A DNA stretch of 64,000 bases. Source: Streptomyces physcomitrii. Lineage in GTDB: Bacteria > Actinomycetota > Actinomycetes > Streptomycetales > Streptomycetaceae. The number at the start of each line of letters is the position of its first letter. Position 1 is the stretch's first letter. Shown here piece by piece: positions 1 through 9,267 of the stretch. The notes beneath the pieces are model-generated. The model was not told the origin of the DNA. It saw nothing but the letters and a program-made list of their open reading frames with translations, and ran no database searches. The stretch is taken from NCBI RefSeq assembly GCF_012273655.1, contig NZ_JAAWWP010000005.1:1-64000 (forward strand), given 5' to 3'. The position numbers and the translations under genes are program-made.

Positions 1-317
1 CCGACGGCACCCTTCGGACCCGGTGACACCACCCCCCAGGTCATCCCGTCGACAGGGGGACACAGTCATACCGGGCCCGGAGGCCAGCGGCCCTCTTGCA
101 GGACCGCGAAAAAGATAACGGGGGCGGACACCCGGTGGGCGACCCAGCGTTCCGGACGGACGGCCGAGCTGTCAGCACAGGCAGTGTTCCGGACGGACAG
201 CCGAGCTGTCGGCACCGGTCGGCCAGGCACCCTGACGCAGAGTGAAGGAACGGGCACGAGTAGCATGGGCACGTCACTGGCCCAAGTCCTCAGCGGCGCG
301 ACGATAGGTTCCCGCAC
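1..317. other. Intergenic lead-in to the ESX operon with a 30-bp direct repeat
   Basis: I see no convincing gene in this stretch. Two near-identical 30-bp copies lie at 149-178 and 186-215 (GTTCCGGACGGAC-core, two mismatches, 37-bp period), upstream of the eccD-like gene. They could be regulator binding sites or simply a duplication. The end of an upstream gene may lie in the first bases, but this cannot be decided from the window. Confidence 0.5.
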
Positions 318-1673
318 GTGGTGAGCACAGCAATGACGGCCGGGGCACAGCTCAGCCGGGTGACTCTCGTCGGCGAGCGGCGCCGGGCGGACATCGTTCT
401 TCCTTCCGACACCCCGATCGGGCAACTGCTGCCGGACATATTGCAGTTGCTGGACGATCGGGCCGCCTCCCGGCCGATGACACGGCAGTTGATCACGGCG
501 GACGGTTCCGCCCTCCCGCACGACAGCACCCTGGCCTCGGCGGACGTCCCCGACGGCGCCGTGCTGAGGCTCGTCAGGGCCCACTCCGCGCCGCCCGCCC
601 CGGTGGTGCACGACGTCACCGAGCTGGTGGCCGACGACCTCGACCTGCGGGCCTGGCGCTGGCGGCCCGCGGCGCGGCGGACCAGCGCCGGTCTCGCCAC
701 GATCGCCTTCGCGATGACCGCCGCCCTGCTCGCCCGGCGTGAGTTCGCGCTCAGCTCCCTCGCCGGTGTCCTCGCGGCGGTCAGCCTCGTACTCCTTGCG
801 GGCGGCGCGCTGGTCTCCCGGATCGGCGAGCGCAACCGGGGCCTGGCGACGGCCCTGCTGCTCGTCGCCGGAGGCCTCGGTGTGCTCACGGCGTGGACCG
901 CCGCCGACGCCTTCGACTGGGCACCCGCGGCCCGACTGGCCGCGGTGGCGGGGGCGTTCGTCCTCACGCTCGCGGTCCTCGGCCTCTGCACTCCGCTCGG
1001 CCGGGGCGGACTCGTCGGGTCCGCGGCGACCGCCGGGCTCCTCGCGGTATGGGAGGCGGCGGCCGGGGTGCAGGACGAACCGGCCCGGCTCGGTGCCGTG
1101 ATGGCCGTGTTCTCGCTGATCGCCCTCGGAGTGCTGCCCCGGCTCGCGCTGATGGCCTCCGGGCTGACCGCGCTCGACGACCGCCGCTCCGGTGGTGCCT
1201 CGGTCAGCCGCCACCAGGTCGGCAACGCCCTCGCGGCGACGCACCGGGGCCTCGCGCTGGCCACCCTGGCCACCGCCGTCTCGGCGGCCGCGGGCGGCTG
1301 GCTGCTCACCGTGTCCGAGGAGCCGACCGCGTGGACGGTCACCCTCTCCTCGGTGGCCGCCCTGGTCCTGCTCTCCCGGGCGCGGGCCTTCCCCCTGGTC
1401 GCCGAGGTGGTGGCGCTCTTCGCCGCGGCCGCCGTGCTCCTGGTGCGGCTGGTGGTGGTGTGGACGCGGCACGCGGGCGGTGCCGCTCCGCTGACCGTGC
1501 TGTGCGCGGCCGCCGTACTGCCGCTCCTGGTGCTGGCGGTGCAGCCGCCCGAGCACGTGCGGGTGCGGCTGCGGCGGACGGCCGACCTGGTCGAGTCCGT
1601 CGGGGTGGTGGCGCTCTTCCCGCTCGCCATCGGGGTGTTCGGCATCTACGGGCAGCTGCTCGACAAGTTCTGA
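318..1673 (+). CDS. eccD: EccD-like type VII secretion membrane protein
   Basis: A 451-residue protein with the EccD layout: a soluble N-terminal part (about residues 10-95) resembling the YukD ubiquitin-like fold, a linker, then a run of about 11 hydrophobic segments from residue about 118 to the C-terminus. In mycobacterial ESX systems EccD forms the membrane channel as dimers around EccB, EccC and EccE. Length matches the family (450-510). The GTG at 318 is followed by another GTG and an ATG within six codons, so the exact start is uncertain. It leads a cluster with a MinD-like ATPase and EccC on the same strand. EccB, EccE, MycP and WXG100 substrates are not in the window. Confidence 0.85.
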   Translation: MVSTAMTAGAQLSRVTLVGERRRADIVLPSDTPIGQLLPDILQLLDDRAASRPMTRQLITADGSALPHDSTLASADVPDGAVLRLVRAHSAPPAPVVHDVTELVADDLDLRAWRWRPAARRTSAGLATIAFAMTAALLARREFALSSLAGVLAAVSLVLLAGGALVSRIGERNRGLATALLLVAGGLGVLTAWTAADAFDWAPAARLAAVAGAFVLTLAVLGLCTPLGRGGLVGSAATAGLLAVWEAAAGVQDEPARLGAVMAVFSLIALGVLPRLALMASGLTALDDRRSGGASVSRHQVGNALAATHRGLALATLATAVSAAAGGWLLTVSEEPTAWTVTLSSVAALVLLSRARAFPLVAEVVALFAAAAVLLVRLVVVWTRHAGGAAPLTVLCAAAVLPLLVLAVQPPEHVRVRLRRTADLVESVGVVALFPLAIGVFGIYGQLLDKF

Positions 1674-1738
1674 GTCACCGCAGCGCACACGGCTCCGGGT
1701 GGGGCATCGGGAGAGGCGAAGAGGAGAGAAGGACCGGC

Positions 1739-2926
1739 ATGCCGAACGGAGACAACTGGCAGGGCGAGGTGCTGCGCGACCTGCGGGGCACCGCGGACGC
1801 GCCCGCCGCGGTGGGTGCGCGAAGCGCCGGGCAGCAACCGTCCGGGGCGCCGGAGCAGACCGTCCATCAGGGTGCCCGCGCGCAGCAGAGCGCCCCGCAG
1901 CAGCGGACTCCTCCCCCGCACCACCCGCCTCCGGCCGCGCCCGCCGCGCCGGTTCCGCAGGCCCGTCCGGGGCCTCCCGCGAGCGCTCCGGCTCACCCCG
2001 TCCGTACCCCCGACTCCCGCCCTGTCCTGGACCAGGACCTCGCCGCGGCCGGGCGCGGAGCACGGCGCGGGGAGCCGCCCGTGGCGCGTGCCGTGCGGCT
2101 GCTGCGCCGTACCGTCTCCTCCTCGGCGGCGCGGGAGGTCGCCGAGGCCGCCGCCACCGCCGAGGTGCTCCAGCAGCCGGTGACGACCGGCCGCCAGATC
2201 GCGGTGACCTCGATCCGCGGCGGCGCCGGCAAGTCGACGGTCGCCGCGCTGCTCGGCACCGCCTTCGCGCACTACCGCCAGGACCCGGTGCTGCTGGTCG
2301 AGGCCGATCCCGCGCTCGGTTCGCTGCCGCTGCGGCTCGGCGCCAAGACGCTGCGCTGGACCACCGGCGACCTCGCCCGGCTGGTCGAACCGCAGATGTC
2401 GCTGCTCGACGTCACCGGTTATCTGGTCCAACTGCCGCAGAATGCCTGGCTGTTGCCGGGGAGCCAAGGGCAGATCGGCGCGACCCTGGACATCAGGGCG
2501 TACGAGCGGGTCATGGTCTCGCTGCGCCGGTACTTCGGGGTGACGGTCGTGGACTGCGAGACCCTGCCCGCCGAAGTGGCCCGGGTCGCCCTCTCCGCGG
2601 CGCAGGCCCGGATCCTGACGGCGCCCGCCACCCTGGAAGGCGTCACCAGTACGCACGCGGTGCTGCGGTGGATGCAGGGGCTGCCCCCGCGCATCATCGC
2701 GGGCACCGTGGTCGTCCTCACCGAACTCACCCCGCACGGGGGCCTCGACCTCGGCAAGGCGTCCCGGGCGCTCGCCGCGACCGGGGCCGGTGTCCAGGTG
2801 CTGCCCTACGACCGGCACCTGGCGTCGGGAGGCGCGATCCGTACGGAGCTGCTCTCGCACGCGGCGAGCCGGGCCGCCGCCCGCCTGGCCGCGGAGGCCT
2901 TCCACCGCGCGCAGCAGCGCCGCTGA
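1739..2926 (+). CDS. MinD/ParA-like ATPase of the ESX cluster
   Basis: A 395-residue protein. The first ~130 residues are Pro/Ala/Gln-rich and probably disordered. The rest is a MinD/ParA-type P-loop domain with a deviant Walker A, RGGAGKST, at about residues 158-166, followed by a conserved VEADPALGS-like segment. Start chosen at the ATG at 1739 because GAGGAGAGAAGG lies just upstream; the frame is open further 5' but that part overlaps eccD. Proline-rich MinD-like ATPases are typical of actinobacterial ESX loci (compare EspI of mycobacteria), where they are thought to modulate secretion. It sits between eccD and eccC and is likely co-transcribed. Confidence 0.8.
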   Translation: MPNGDNWQGEVLRDLRGTADAPAAVGARSAGQQPSGAPEQTVHQGARAQQSAPQQRTPPPHHPPPAAPAAPVPQARPGPPASAPAHPVRTPDSRPVLDQDLAAAGRGARRGEPPVARAVRLLRRTVSSSAAREVAEAAATAEVLQQPVTTGRQIAVTSIRGGAGKSTVAALLGTAFAHYRQDPVLLVEADPALGSLPLRLGAKTLRWTTGDLARLVEPQMSLLDVTGYLVQLPQNAWLLPGSQGQIGATLDIRAYERVMVSLRRYFGVTVVDCETLPAEVARVALSAAQARILTAPATLEGVTSTHAVLRWMQGLPPRIIAGTVVVLTELTPHGGLDLGKASRALAATGAGVQVLPYDRHLASGGAIRTELLSHAASRAAARLAAEAFHRAQQRR

Positions 2927-3002
2927 CGCAGCGGCCGGGCCGCCCGCACCGCCCGGCCGCACCCGACGACGAGCGACGGACGACCATGAGCGACGGACAC
3001 CG

Positions 3003-6000
3003 ATGAGCACCCGCCTGATCCACCGCCCGGCCCGGACCGCCCGGCCGGCGGCCGCCCCCGAGGCACGCACCGTCGAGGCCCCGCCCAATCTCCCCGAGGG
3101 GAAGGCGGGCAATATCGCGATGTCGCTGCTGCCGGTGGCCGGGGTGATGTCCTCGGTCGTGATGATGACGGTGATCCGCAACAGCCAGTTCGCGGCGCTC
3201 GGCGCGATCATCCTGGTCGTCACGGTCATCGGCTCCGTGGGGCTGGTCTTCTCCCAGCGGGGCAAGGCCCAGCGCACCCGCCGCAACCAGCGCGAGGCCT
3301 ACCTCGCCTATCTGGAGGAGCTGCGCGAGGAGTTGTCCGGCGAGGAGCGCGCCCGCCGGGAACTGGCCGACATCCTCAGCCCGCCGCCGGACGCGCTGTA
3401 CGACCTGGTGCGCGACCCGGCGCGGCTGTGGGAACGTCGCCGTACCGACCCGGACTTCCTGCGCGTGCGCACCGGCACCGGCGAGATGCCGGTCCGCGAT
3501 CTCCAGCTCGCCCAGCAGGGCTCCTCGGCGCTGACCCCGCCCGACCGCTTCATGCTGAACGAGGCCTCCGCGCTGATGTCCCGCTTCCGTACGGGGACGG
3601 AGCTGCCGCTCACCGTGCCCCTGGACCGGGTCGGCGACGTCAGCGTCATCGGCCCCCGGGCGGACTGCCTGCGCCTGGCCCGCGCCCTGCTGGTCCAGGC
3701 CGCGGCCACCCATGCCCCCGACGACGTGGCCATGGCGCTCGCCGTGCCCGGGGAGCGCCTTGCCGACTGGGAGTGGGCCAAGTGGCTGCCCCATCTGCTC
3801 GACGCGGAGCGCTTCGACGGGCCGGTGGCCGCCCGCCGGATCGCCCCCTCCGCGCCGCAGCTCGCCCGGGGGATGGGCGCGGAGCTGCGCCGGCGTGCCT
3901 CCTACGCGGCGGAGGTCCGGCGGGGGCTGTCCGGCAAGGACGCGCTGGCGATGAACTCCCGGCTGCTCGTCGTCTGCGACGGGCACGGCGAGGACGCCGT
4001 CGAACTGCCGCGCCCCGACGAGGCGGTCGGCCTGCGCGAGATGGGGATCACCGTGCTGCACCTGCTCGACAAGCAGGTGCGGGAACCGGGGCAGGTCAGC
4101 GTCCGCATCACCGTCGAGGACGGCCGGGTGCACATCGAGGACCTGCGGGAAGAGCAGCCGGTGAGCGCCCACGGCACCGTGGACGAGGTCGGTGTCCCCT
4201 TCGCCGAGGGCCTGGCCCGGATGCTCGCGCCGCTCCGGCTGTCCGCGGAGTCGCTGGTCGACGCGCCGCTGTCGGGCCCGGTCGGCTTCGCCGGGCTGCT
4301 CGGCATCGAGGATGTCGCCCGGCTCGATCCGGCACGGCTGTGGGCACCGCGCGGGGAACGGGCCTTTCTGCGGGTGCCGATCGGCATCGACGACACGCAC
4401 GAGCCGGTCCTCCTCGATCTGAAGGAGTCCTCCGAGCTGGGCATGGGGCCGCACGGACTGTGCGTCGGCGCGACCGGTTCCGGGAAGTCGGAACTGCTGC
4501 GCACCCTGGTGCTCGCCCTGGTGGCCACGCATCCGCCGGAGGACCTGGCCATGGTGCTCGTCGACTACAAGGGCGGTGCGACCTTCGCGCCCTTCACCGG
4601 TCTGCCGCATGTGGCGGGCGTGATCACCAACCTGGAGAACCAGGCGGGGCTCGTCGAGCGCGTGCACTCTTCACTGGCCGGTGAGGTCAAGCGCCGCCAG
4701 CAGGTGCTGAAGGACGCGGGAAACATCGCGGACATCGGCCACTACGCGGCCCTGCGCGCGGAGAAACGGCCCGAACTCGACCCGCTGCCGCACCTGTTCG
4801 TGGTGATCGACGAGTTCGGTGAACTGCTCACCGCCAAACCGGACTTCATCGACCTCTTCCTGTCGATCGGCCGTATCGGCCGCTCCATCGGCGTCCATCT
4901 GCTGCTGTCCAGCCAGCGCATCGAGAGCGGCAAGCTGCGGGGCCTTGACACCTACCTCTCGTACCGGCTGGGGCTGCGCACCTTCTCCGCCGACGAGTCC
5001 CGCACCGTCCTGGAGACCACCGACGCCTTCCACCTGCCGCCGCTGCCGGGCTTCGGCTATCTGAAGGTGGACACCAGCCACTACGCGCGCTTCAAGGCGA
5101 GTTACGTCTCCGGCGCCTACCGGGGTCCTGTGGTGCAGGACGCGGAGGAGGACAGCGGTCCACTGGCCCTGCCGTACGAGGCCTTCAACACCCTTGCCGA
5201 GCCGGAGAGTTCGGGCGAGCAGGAGCTCGCGATGCGACGCCGGGAGACCGGTCCCACCGAACTCACTGTCGTCGTGGACCAGTTGGAGGGCGCGGCCGAG
5301 CCGGTGCGCAGGATCTGGCTGCCGCCGCTGCCGGAGGCGATCGCCCTGGACCGGGCCGCGGGGCCGGTGGCGGTCGGCGCCCGGGGCATGCAACTGGCCG
5401 CCCGGCGCGGCCCCTTGCAGGTGCCCCTTGGCCTCCTGGACGATCCCGCGAAGCAGTGGCAGGGCCAGTGGTTCCTCGACCTGACCGTGGCGGGCGGACA
5501 TGCCGCCGTGATCGGCGGACCGCAGTCCGGCAAGACCAGCCTGCTGCGCACCCTGGTCCTGTCGACGGCGCTGACCCACACCCCGCAGGAGGTCGGTGTC
5601 TACGGACTGGACCTGGTCGGCGGCGGGCTGCAGGCGCTGGCCGGGCTGCCGCATGTCGGCGGGGTGGCCGGGCGGGCCGACCGGGAGCGCGCGGCCCGCA
5701 CGGTCGAGGAGGTCCGCACGATGCTGGCCGAGCGCGAGGAGCTCTTCCGCCGGCACGGCATCGACTCGGTGGAGCAGCTGCGGACCCGGCACGCGGCGGG
5801 GCAGCTGCCCGAACTGGCCTCCGCCGAGATCATCCTGGTGATCGACGGGTTCGGCGCGCTGCGCGACGACTTCGAGGAACTGGACGACGCGGTCGGCGAC
5901 ATCCTCAAGCGCGGCAGCGGCTACGGCATCCATGTGGTGGCCGGCATGCTCCGCTGGAACGACGTCCGGATCGCCGCCCAGTCCAGCTTCGGCACCCGCG

Positions 6001-6974
6001 CCGAACTGCGGCTCAACGACCCGAGCGAGTCCAGCATCGACCGCAAGCTCGCCGAGACCTTGTCCGCGGACGAGCCCGGCCGGGTCCTGACCGACGCCAA
6101 GCTCTTCGCGCAGACGGCGCTGCCGCGCACCGACGCCCTCCCCGAGACGACGGAGCTGGGCGCCGCCCTCGAACGCACGGTACGCACCGTACGCGCCACC
6201 TGGACCGGCGAACTCGCCCAGCCGGTACGGGTGTTGCCGCGCGTCCTCGCCCCGCACGAACTCCCGGGGCCCGCCGAGGAGCCGCGGCGGGTGCCGATCG
6301 GACTCGACCAGTCGGCGCTGCGCCCCGCGCTGCTCGACCTGTTCGCCCACGACCAGCATCTGCTGATCCTCGGCGACAGCGAGTGCGGCAAGACCAATCT
6401 GCTCAAGGCCGTCGCCCAGGGCCTGATCGAGCGGTACGGCGAGGAGGAACTGGTCTTCGCCGTCATGGACCCGCGGCGGGGCCTGCGCGGGGCGATCCCG
6501 GAGGAGTTCCGCGGCGGCTACGCCTACAACGCCAAGCTCTGCGCGGCTCTCGCGACAGGGGTGGCGGGCCAGCTGGAGAAGCGGCTGCCGGACGAGTCGG
6601 CCGACAACGAGGCCTTGGAGCCGGGCAGTTGGGGCGGCGGCCCCCGCATCGTGGCCCTGGTCGACGACTACGACGTCCTGACCACCGCGGGCCAGGCCCC
6701 CTTGGCGCCTTTCCTGCCGTACATCCCCTCGGCAGCCGACATCGGCCTGCACTTCGTCCTGACCCGCCGGGTCGCGGGCGCCTCCCGCGGGATGTACGAG
6801 CCGCTGGTGCTCGGCCTGCGCGAGTCGGGCGCCTCGGCGCTGCTGATGTCCGGGGACCGCGGCGAGGGCCAGCTCTTCCCCGGCGTCTACGCCTCCCCCC
6901 AGCCGCCGGGGCGGGGCGTCCTGATCCAGCGCGGCCGGCCGAACCGCCTGGTCCAGACCGTGCACACCGCCTGA
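3003..6974 (+). CDS. eccC: EccC-type FtsK/SpoIIIE ATPase, motor of type VII secretion
   Basis: A 1323-residue single-chain EccC. An N-terminal pair of hydrophobic segments (about 38-80) is followed by three FtsK-like domains. P-loops: GATGSGKSE (about 490), GGPQSGKTS (about 838), GDSECGKTN (about 1124). Walker B-like strands: VVIDEF (about 600), LVIDGF (about 946), LVDDYD (about 1219). Only the first domain has a full DE Walker B, which matches the known scheme: domain 1 catalytic, domains 2 and 3 degenerate and used for substrate binding and regulation. The ATG at 3003 follows the preceding gene by 76 bp. In mycobacteria this is split into EccCa/EccCb; here it is one polypeptide, as in Streptomyces and Thermomonospora. 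Confidence 0.93.
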   Translation: MSTRLIHRPARTARPAAAPEARTVEAPPNLPEGKAGNIAMSLLPVAGVMSSVVMMTVIRNSQFAALGAIILVVTVIGSVGLVFSQRGKAQRTRRNQREAYLAYLEELREELSGEERARRELADILSPPPDALYDLVRDPARLWERRRTDPDFLRVRTGTGEMPVRDLQLAQQGSSALTPPDRFMLNEASALMSRFRTGTELPLTVPLDRVGDVSVIGPRADCLRLARALLVQAAATHAPDDVAMALAVPGERLADWEWAKWLPHLLDAERFDGPVAARRIAPSAPQLARGMGAELRRRASYAAEVRRGLSGKDALAMNSRLLVVCDGHGEDAVELPRPDEAVGLREMGITVLHLLDKQVREPGQVSVRITVEDGRVHIEDLREEQPVSAHGTVDEVGVPFAEGLARMLAPLRLSAESLVDAPLSGPVGFAGLLGIEDVARLDPARLWAPRGERAFLRVPIGIDDTHEPVLLDLKESSELGMGPHGLCVGATGSGKSELLRTLVLALVATHPPEDLAMVLVDYKGGATFAPFTGLPHVAGVITNLENQAGLVERVHSSLAGEVKRRQQVLKDAGNIADIGHYAALRAEKRPELDPLPHLFVVIDEFGELLTAKPDFIDLFLSIGRIGRSIGVHLLLSSQRIESGKLRGLDTYLSYRLGLRTFSADESRTVLETTDAFHLPPLPGFGYLKVDTSHYARFKASYVSGAYRGPVVQDAEEDSGPLALPYEAFNTLAEPESSGEQELAMRRRETGPTELTVVVDQLEGAAEPVRRIWLPPLPEAIALDRAAGPVAVGARGMQLAARRGPLQVPLGLLDDPAKQWQGQWFLDLTVAGGHAAVIGGPQSGKTSLLRTLVLSTALTHTPQEVGVYGLDLVGGGLQALAGLPHVGGVAGRADRERAARTVEEVRTMLAEREELFRRHGIDSVEQLRTRHAAGQLPELASAEIILVIDGFGALRDDFEELDDAVGDILKRGSGYGIHVVAGMLRWNDVRIAAQSSFGTRAELRLNDPSESSIDRKLAETLSADEPGRVLTDAKLFAQTALPRTDALPETTELGAALERTVRTVRATWTGELAQPVRVLPRVLAPHELPGPAEEPRRVPIGLDQSALRPALLDLFAHDQHLLILGDSECGKTNLLKAVAQGLIERYGEEELVFAVMDPRRGLRGAIPEEFRGGYAYNAKLCAALATGVAGQLEKRLPDESADNEALEPGSWGGGPRIVALVDDYDVLTTAGQAPLAPFLPYIPSAADIGLHFVLTRRVAGASRGMYEPLVLGLRESGASALLMSGDRGEGQLFPGVYASPQPPGRGVLIQRGRPNRLVQTVHTA

Positions 6975-7029
6975 ACCGCGCGGCACGCCCGCAGCAGGAC
7001 GACGACCGCAGACCGAAGGGCAAGCGACC

Positions 7030-8448
7030 GTGACCAAGGACGTCATCACCCTCAGCGCCAGCATGCCGGAGCCCCTGGGCGTCCTCGCGAGCCTCTTCGC
7101 CGGGGGCCCCGACAGGTTCCTCGGCACCGCCGGCGAGGACGCCGTGGTGCAGCTCTGCGACGAGCGGGGCCGCCCGCTGGTCTCCGTCGAGGCGCCCTTC
7201 CTGGTGCAGGTGCCCGGGGAGGCGGAGCGCCTCCTCGGGGCCGAGGCGCCGCCGCTGCCGTACTGGTGGACCGAGGCACGGGCGACCACCGGGGTCGAGG
7301 AGGCGGAACGTATCGCCGGGGGCTTCGCGGCCCGGCTGGCCTCGCTGTCCGCGGGCACCACCTGGCCCCCGGAGGCGGCCCGTTCGCTGGCGGTGGTGGA
7401 GTCCGAGGGCGTCCAGGTGGCGCCGCCGCCCGCGGCCGCGCAGCCCGCCGTGGACGTCCTCACCGAGAAGGCCGCGGTCATCATCCAGGACCGCCCGGTG
7501 ATCGCCATGACGGCCTGGCTCTCGGACGCGCTGCGGGCCACCGCACTGGCCGGTCTGGCCCTCCAGATCGTCACCCCCGCGTCCGCCCGGCTCTCCCTCG
7601 CCGTCCGCACCGTGCTGGGCGGCTGGCCCAACCGCTGGGTCGTCCAGGACGAGGAGTCGGGCTACTACGACGGGCTCTCCGGATCCGTGCTGAGCTGGCA
7701 GGACGGCATGTTCGCGCCCGTGCCGGAAGCCGGGGGGCCGGGCGGGGACGCGGAGCCCGCGGTGGCACCGGCCTTCGGCCGGGTCACGGACACCGGCGAA
7801 CGGCAGCTGGCCGTCTCCTTCCGGACCGTGCACCCCGCCGACGACCGGCTGGTGCTCGGCGGCGCACTGGAGGCCCTCTGGCGTGAACTCACCGGGGCCC
7901 CGCCCGCCGGCTGGAGCACCGCGGAGCCGGTCAGCCTGCCCTGGTCGCCGCGGCAGTTGACGGATGTCGCCCACGACCGGTCTCCGGAACCCACCTGGGC
8001 GGTGGCCGTGGGCGGAACCGGGCGGCCGGGGCTCGCCACACTTCAGATCAGCCGCACGACGGCGGGCGTGGAGGAGGACGTCACCCTGGCCTTCGGCTAC
8101 GGGCCCGGTGAGGAGCCACCCCTGGACGCGCTGCGGCGCGCGGCCGGCACCCTGGCCACCCGCCACCGTCTGCAGTCGATGCTGGTGCAGCTGCGCAAGG
8201 CCCGGCGCGATCTGCTGGTACCGCCCTGCTTCGAGGGACCGGGGGTGCCGCTGGCGTTCGTGCTCGGCGCGGAGGAGGTCCGCGGGGTACCGGGCGACCG
8301 GGCCCGGCGCACCCCGCTGCCCGAACCGCCGTTCCCCCTCGGCCCGAGGACCCGCCCCGCCCTCTACTATCCGCTGCCGGGCGACCCCTCGGACCTCTCC
8401 GGCTGGCAGGAGTACGAACGCCTCGTACGGCACCTCAAGGGCGCGTGA
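7030..8448 (+). CDS. ESX-associated protein of unknown function (possibly DUF6177 family)
   Basis: A 472-residue soluble protein with no signal peptide or membrane segment. Starts at GTG 7030, 55 bp after eccC. I recognise no catalytic motif. It resembles proteins found downstream of eccC in Streptomyces ESX loci (I believe the DUF6177 family, from memory and not certain). By position it may be a chaperone or specificity factor in the EspG or EccA role, but this is inference only. The two halves, before and after about residue 150, look like separate domains, joined by a Pro/Ala linker. Confidence 0.65.
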   Translation: MTKDVITLSASMPEPLGVLASLFAGGPDRFLGTAGEDAVVQLCDERGRPLVSVEAPFLVQVPGEAERLLGAEAPPLPYWWTEARATTGVEEAERIAGGFAARLASLSAGTTWPPEAARSLAVVESEGVQVAPPPAAAQPAVDVLTEKAAVIIQDRPVIAMTAWLSDALRATALAGLALQIVTPASARLSLAVRTVLGGWPNRWVVQDEESGYYDGLSGSVLSWQDGMFAPVPEAGGPGGDAEPAVAPAFGRVTDTGERQLAVSFRTVHPADDRLVLGGALEALWRELTGAPPAGWSTAEPVSLPWSPRQLTDVAHDRSPEPTWAVAVGGTGRPGLATLQISRTTAGVEEDVTLAFGYGPGEEPPLDALRRAAGTLATRHRLQSMLVQLRKARRDLLVPPCFEGPGVPLAFVLGAEEVRGVPGDRARRTPLPEPPFPLGPRTRPALYYPLPGDPSDLSGWQEYERLVRHLKGA

Positions 8449-8541
8449 CCACCCGGCGCGGACCCGTGCGTCCCGGCCCGGTCTCCCCGCCCCGTTCTAC
8501 GGTGGAACCCGGCCCGGACAACCCGAGGAGTCGAAAGAGCG

Positions 8542-9029
8542 ATGTCTGTACGTGTACGTCCTGTTGCGACGGCTGATCTGGTGGACGAGTACGGAACCCG
8601 GCTGGAGGTCCCCGAGGTGCAGTTCCGGCAGTTCGGCGGGCGCCGGTCCTTCGCCGGGCCGGTGCGCACGGTCGCCTGCCACGAGGACAACGCGCTGCTG
8701 CGGGAGTTGCTGCGCACCCCGGGCGAGGGCGCGGTGCTCGTCGTCGACGGGCGGGGCTCGCTGCGCAGCGCCCTCGTCGGGACGTGATCGCCGGGTCGGC
8801 GGTCGCGAGCGGCTGGGCCGGGGTGGTGGTGTACGGCGCGGTGCGCGACAGCGCCGCGCTCGGCGGGCTCGACCTCGGCGTCAAGGCGCTCGGAACCATC
8901 CCGCGCAAGAGCGGCAAGGCGGGCGAGGGCAGCGTCGACACCCCGGTGACCTTCGGCGGGGTGACGTTCCGCCCGGGCCGGATCCTGCACGCGGACGACG
9001 ACGGGATCGTGCTCCTGCCGGCCGACTGA
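8542..9029 (+). pseudogene. rraA: RraA-family protein split by a one-base frameshift
   Basis: Two 81-residue frames (8542-8787 and 8784-9029) together give a complete RraA-like protein of about 162 residues. The first ends at [12 protein letters not shown]; the second resumes with [11 protein letters not shown]. RraA proteins have LVGDMIA or similar here, so restoring one G in CGTCGGGACGTGATC gives LVGDVIA in one frame. RraA forms trimers that bind and inhibit RNase E; the same fold includes 4-hydroxy-4-methyl-2-oxoglutarate aldolases. The halves overlap as GTGA, which permits translational coupling, so two peptides or a -1 frameshift cannot be excluded. A sequencing error in the G run is the simplest alternative. 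The 5' start has a good context (CGAGGAGTCGAAAG then ATG). Confidence 0.8.
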
Positions 9030-9166
9030 GCCCCTCCCCCGCCACCCGGAAGACCGCTGCTCAGCACAGGTTCCGCCCCGTTCCCCGCGGGGCGGAACCG
9101 CCCTGCCGCAAGGCCTGCGTACCGGGCCCTCGGACAAAGCCCGATCCCCGCCACCACCTTGCCAGG

Positions 9167-9185
9167 TATGGTAAGCCTTACCTAA
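9167..9185. promoter_or_regulatory. Iron box (DmdR/IdeR-type operator)
   Basis: TATGGTAAGCCTTACCTAA on the plus strand. Its complement matches the DtxR/IdeR/DmdR consensus TWAGGTWAGSCTWACCTWA at 18 of 19 positions. It lies 83 bp upstream of the siderophore-interacting protein gene, where iron-loaded DmdR would block transcription. Confidence 0.85.
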
Positions 9186-9267
9186 TTTGACTCCGGACGG
9201 TGCGGACGCGGAAATGCGACCGGATCCGCCGTACCGATGATCCCAACCGACGTGAGGAGCACGGGAG

